A stretch of 45,700 nucleotides of DNA from an uncultured Clostridia bacterium. Its GTDB lineage: Bacteria > Bacillota > Clostridia > Christensenellales > UBA1242. The translations under genes were made by a program, and so were the position numbers. The notes under the pieces are model-generated. The model was not told the origin of the DNA. It saw only the letters and a program-made list of their open reading frames with translations, and did not search any database. The stretch lies in contig CALVNQ010000006.1 of NCBI GenBank assembly GCA_944349895.1, forward strand, positions 1 through 45,700. The letters are read 5' to 3'. This document shows, piece by piece, positions 45,401 to 45,700 of this stretch. Within the stretch, counting starts at the first letter, position 1; each line of letters begins with the position of its first letter.

Positions 45401-45700
45401 TGTTCAAGGCCCTAATAATAGCATTTCTAATGTCGTTGTGGACGCAGATATATCGGCAAAAGGGGCGCTAGGTGGTGTTGTTGGTTATGTAGATCGTTCA
45501 ACAGGGCTGACGATTTCCCAAAGTGCTGTCAAAGATGCTATACTGAAAATTGATGGACAAAATGCTTCTCCATCAATCGGTGGGATTATCGGTGTTATTG
45601 ATCAAGATTCAATTGTTTCGATTGACGATTCTTACAGTTGGGCCAATATCGAAATTGAAACTTACAGTTATTCCACATTAATTAATGCAAATTATGGTGG
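36441..45700 (+). CDS. Second giant GLUG-type surface lipoprotein (partial)
   Basis: The ATG follows AAAGGGAG and the frame stays open to the window edge, giving at least 3086 residues. I checked the frame at several points, including the last codons. Residues 1-31 are a lipoprotein signal ending in the lipobox FVGC (Cys31). Residues about 32-1010 are beta-rich and Ig-like (LTLNADKSSITIFANESENI). GLUG modules start near residues 1016 (FIIQTAEDLIAIGN), 2223 (YQEFLDMDENGFYILMNDI) and 2647 (YSPETLENYC, then YFRLINDIDY), with many GGIVG or GGLVG turns between. Architecture matches the first giant gene, so they are probably paralogs or one family. It sits 14 bases after the VirB4-like gene in an apparent operon. 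Adhesive or matrix function is inferred; the C-terminus is unseen. Confidence 0.9.
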   Translation, partial: MQKVKFNLKKLVAVLSLGVIFLLSGLFFVGCGENVASKLTLNADKSSITIFANESENITFTVGNVSDGVDSSLSFSLVDSTVSSTQSEHVSLEVLSVQNNKTVVQVTGISGGETSLIARTVEGDKQFVVEINVRQYSSSVNFKDDVLLYVSNNTNFIPNESFFNFDGTATERKLSFYRTEIPDEASINNEFVSVRLQEDDLEGNTLIYTRSDGSTFEENFVQDGQEINFVTIYNNFQTDKIISVLNHFNVLVGFENDKQIKILENGEPLNEIVLVANDTGDWRISNFEVIVPYSDFIKFEHVESELNLLSIEKELVNIDQVNGTATYNFSVASTTMVSSSTELAFYLYYQIGDISYKNSQDFSISQKVQIPVQIKVSPNSITINSVEESSVDNHYKFYNNYDGDYGWKEFKIDVYANDSSFDYILMTFDNDLVVRYKKEIVSSPFKIYDLTAPVYIRGASTAVVTSLEKQFTFDVVSDYLRPDETVSYVCNYSILTGATLLSFDDVSYEYNPLQENTGIYISLSSGAVQFDHLIVDYAFENASLVFQDGDSSVARVSFSGIIDEDENLVSLSIIPQKVGLVTYKLVLDNGVSKLLTFRVVETFDNLSIDISGTGNDGVQSSEKIENVEDPNIGTIEEQINIVIQNNSTEDVVMYGKKASVELSSFAGVSIFSDISYSFSQQGIVQITENGVGKFVFSTNNYGDVNVDFVVTGIFVEDFKITQIERIARAYIVSFNPVSKLNVYQNIDGKQVSANNVSLYVGDLVSDSSLQVSTFYASINPSSSFGFYDPLDDKMENALFDDQYIYWTISGTNIYLQDNIADRMIYGKVYKIGNSSVDFFGTFDTTTMTFTVNRNRNEAFSFTMLASVRQYGVSKYFPVNIEGKLYSNVEQIYTNLDQSNQIVFTPSKTSFKIGVYLNPSTATDTDIVFDFVSQNTNDSDPILINKKEISKTYVNKGIYIVTVNLNSQVANVIKNGTLQGVLQIIPNAWYVDGRIASGYENAILKVNCSYADGTEQNRFIIQTAEDLIAIGNSSQAMSSHYKIATSVDISAFVSKLPLGAGLDFSGSIVGENDAEITGVIVSKGYSKNYGLFSTISGYIENVSFSGYFDVDDNQSDLNVGLLAGLLTGRLENIDVYISSSSVDIGSGNIGGLVGNNSGLIYEMSVIFEDYLNLIVVKESYLGGLTGISSGDIIGRSDISDRFGYSAYSVYALLNCANDNGFYDVNAGAVAGQVEDSLVYNILAGGEIFAENAAGLVCTIIANSDQGAGLYDCTSRTSVRGNNIALLTLNIVGNVLLQNPDNISSSKSFIVQATDDGLKTGVYASIGILFISGSSATSPITTANYLNYIAFGQNNVNAINYVDFSSYVDRTYIDSNNIIDNVFTKDEYYGDYIVVNLTTRKVIDSYNFDKRNTTFAISANEEYGFRQLNSDSENNPKVIFAYYFEPSGYYQNGEFVTSNLGQAQELLDKLNRVGMYSNLYPLKIDGADITITSDDPILEISASGEIYIKGVGNAELQIKSILNQKQTEKVYLYIVNYFDIGSYIDGTETGIFTLGGMTLGEGTKFKVYSNSGVDILISPSYAYGDPEIDQVYVQRDGFVYLDGKSIKLKNNYSVSANVSGELLSGDYVPSRDGITFVKKYGIITESTDTIDLIAVMNCEISDINYTLEITRLEDVVIEYREGASNIITGWDNYVISSSIPVVDSYKIITDDETDGLLCEIVDEGGDPVDLFDIDIDINKGLISISVDKSSAEFQNRFNENIYKTYYLNLSAKSNQSNILKIIEISLIKENVDVISVTNYPNKEDLESGESQMVIPGKDGLLSITLSPIDADFDYVEIKNADINYLDGSSQASFVIGYLAINDEENFRREFVPITGAELTENGIKISKSILEQNLLNYQGQFYVKYLFSNIDVVDKTPVGIEVIVTQDGGQFEKILNYNIYKDDSVYIGLAGYSDTKDQVARGLEYELNIKAVGYEQDLISVTSSNPQLAQIIERDGKYYLNVTNEVIDYNSGNSKFSIILEASKVNEFGELISISVSKELEILEYVINYEYSVGNNLDIIGGMNDGVINAAIGDRINLSINLEEFLEYNKENTSVVALINGFISSLTSDGKWILYTDLNSNTPEGVPIHPVPLKEDKATSSEINALSNISTPYLSLSGLSFVAYIAHQPESKHYFITYENSFIISNGRYEVSNNPEGAKQIYTELTVYAYLRGSEASPNPVFTYQEFLDMDENGFYILMNDIIVPSDEFVPLNTKINYFDGNNYKFIFTDEVYNVGELSSVGLFGTVDSNTIIKNLSIQFGSENVKAVSFNSSSKTAVVFGSVAGTNNGSITNAKVSTYEGSSVHLTFVNTPASQGYYFGGIVGQNSGYITNSKVSANLQSLVSMGGIAGVNQNIISSSVFAQGNLICTSIYNDVYKVGGIVAENSENGIISTSYSSGIVSSSKPYSDSENSKINSSVQVGGFVHSNNGTIYDCYSNIPITTTSRSAGFVFTNNGNIVRCFSTSKIYGDNSATNFYFAGEGDGTFSDCYYIKGDKINVTLTPLVHEGVNALIYNELNNVKNDFENLAQYFSNYAYSATPSYNSVWFYSDGSTSDSFNYAQFAGGRLELVAPNINAISQKENVGTTVDSYGVVTYQYATVEGTPEDGSVFNPYVIYSPETLENYCSSPNNIVSGYFRLINDIDYSTVASDFSKTYRVEFKGNFEGNNMTIKGIQLVSNEIVESAGLFGKINGASNNYSSVMNLKIIPKEVNFSNAKIVGTLAGTIQNANIYNIKLYGSTSGVDTSETDSIVTVTGNNIVGGLIGLADGDYSIKNINSFIGAFATKVSSGEVEIDYESDNLNDLSYAGGVVGYLAGRGKIENITMSLGAVNVLGAKVGFIFGGIANGTTAQNIYLSLNPSMVLKPYRYGGIIAGDVKGKLYNAYVYGYESSGEIFTLNPFVAEAVGGIAGIVRNGAELNGLYMSQSFFVANAPTASVEINTINYIGGIVGVVQGPNNSISNVVVDADISAKGALGGVVGYVDRSTGLTISQSAVKDAILKIDGQNASPSIGGIIGVIDQDSIVSIDDSYSWANIEIETYSYSTLINANYG

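Noticed and set aside
32939-45700. Integrated conjugative element
   Set aside because: Only the VirB4-like ATPase is present. I see no relaxase, coupling protein, integrase, attachment repeats or tRNA target.

Overview
The window is AT-rich, densely packed bacterial chromosome. Its features fit a low-GC Gram-positive (Bacillota) lineage: several Sec/lipobox lipoproteins, strong AGGAGG-type ribosome sites, T-rich hairpin terminators, a WalJ-HtrA pair, HflX and a DUF1858 protein. An uncultured, clostridia-like gut lineage is my guess. Nothing in the window fixes the taxon. There is no rRNA, tRNA, CRISPR array, transposase or integrase.

Layout. Positions 1-224 hold the start of a TtcA-like tRNA-thiolation PP-loop gene on the minus strand, cut by the window edge. 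Positions 422-18847 are one gene for a giant lipoprotein of 6141 residues, built from Ig-like stretches and repeated GLUG-type beta modules, with a glycine-rich, collagen-like tail. Positions 18.9-26.0 kb form a DNA-repair block. It holds radC, a small membrane-tethered winged-helix-like protein on the minus strand, an unknown coiled-coil protein, a second related winged-helix-like membrane protein, then uvrB and uvrA. Positions 26.0-32.8 kb are housekeeping genes: walJ, an htrA-type lipoprotein protease, an unknown 595-residue protein, class II fructose-bisphosphate aldolase (minus), a small lipoprotein, hflX and a DUF1858 protein (minus). From 32.9 kb to the end there is a PRC-barrel-like protein, a VirB4-type ATPase with a PrgI-like membrane N-terminus, and 14 bases later a second giant GLUG lipoprotein. 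That gene is still open at 45700, with at least 3086 residues visible.

How it fits together. The two giant lipoproteins share a plan: lipobox, long Ig-like N-terminal region, then GLUG modules. They are probably surface adhesins or matrix proteins. The second sits in an apparent operon with a secretion-type ATPase that has no conjugation partners nearby, which is the most suggestive possible system here. The first carries a cluster of short in-frame tandem duplications between 8.9 and 14.4 kb. The repair block pairs uvrBA and radC with two homologous membrane-anchored winged-helix-like proteins. Gene regulation is compact: bidirectional terminators overlap stop codons, and four genes (walJ, fba, hflX, DUF1858) have a promoter -10 box only 6-7 bases before the ATG, with no ribosome site, which predicts leaderless mRNAs.
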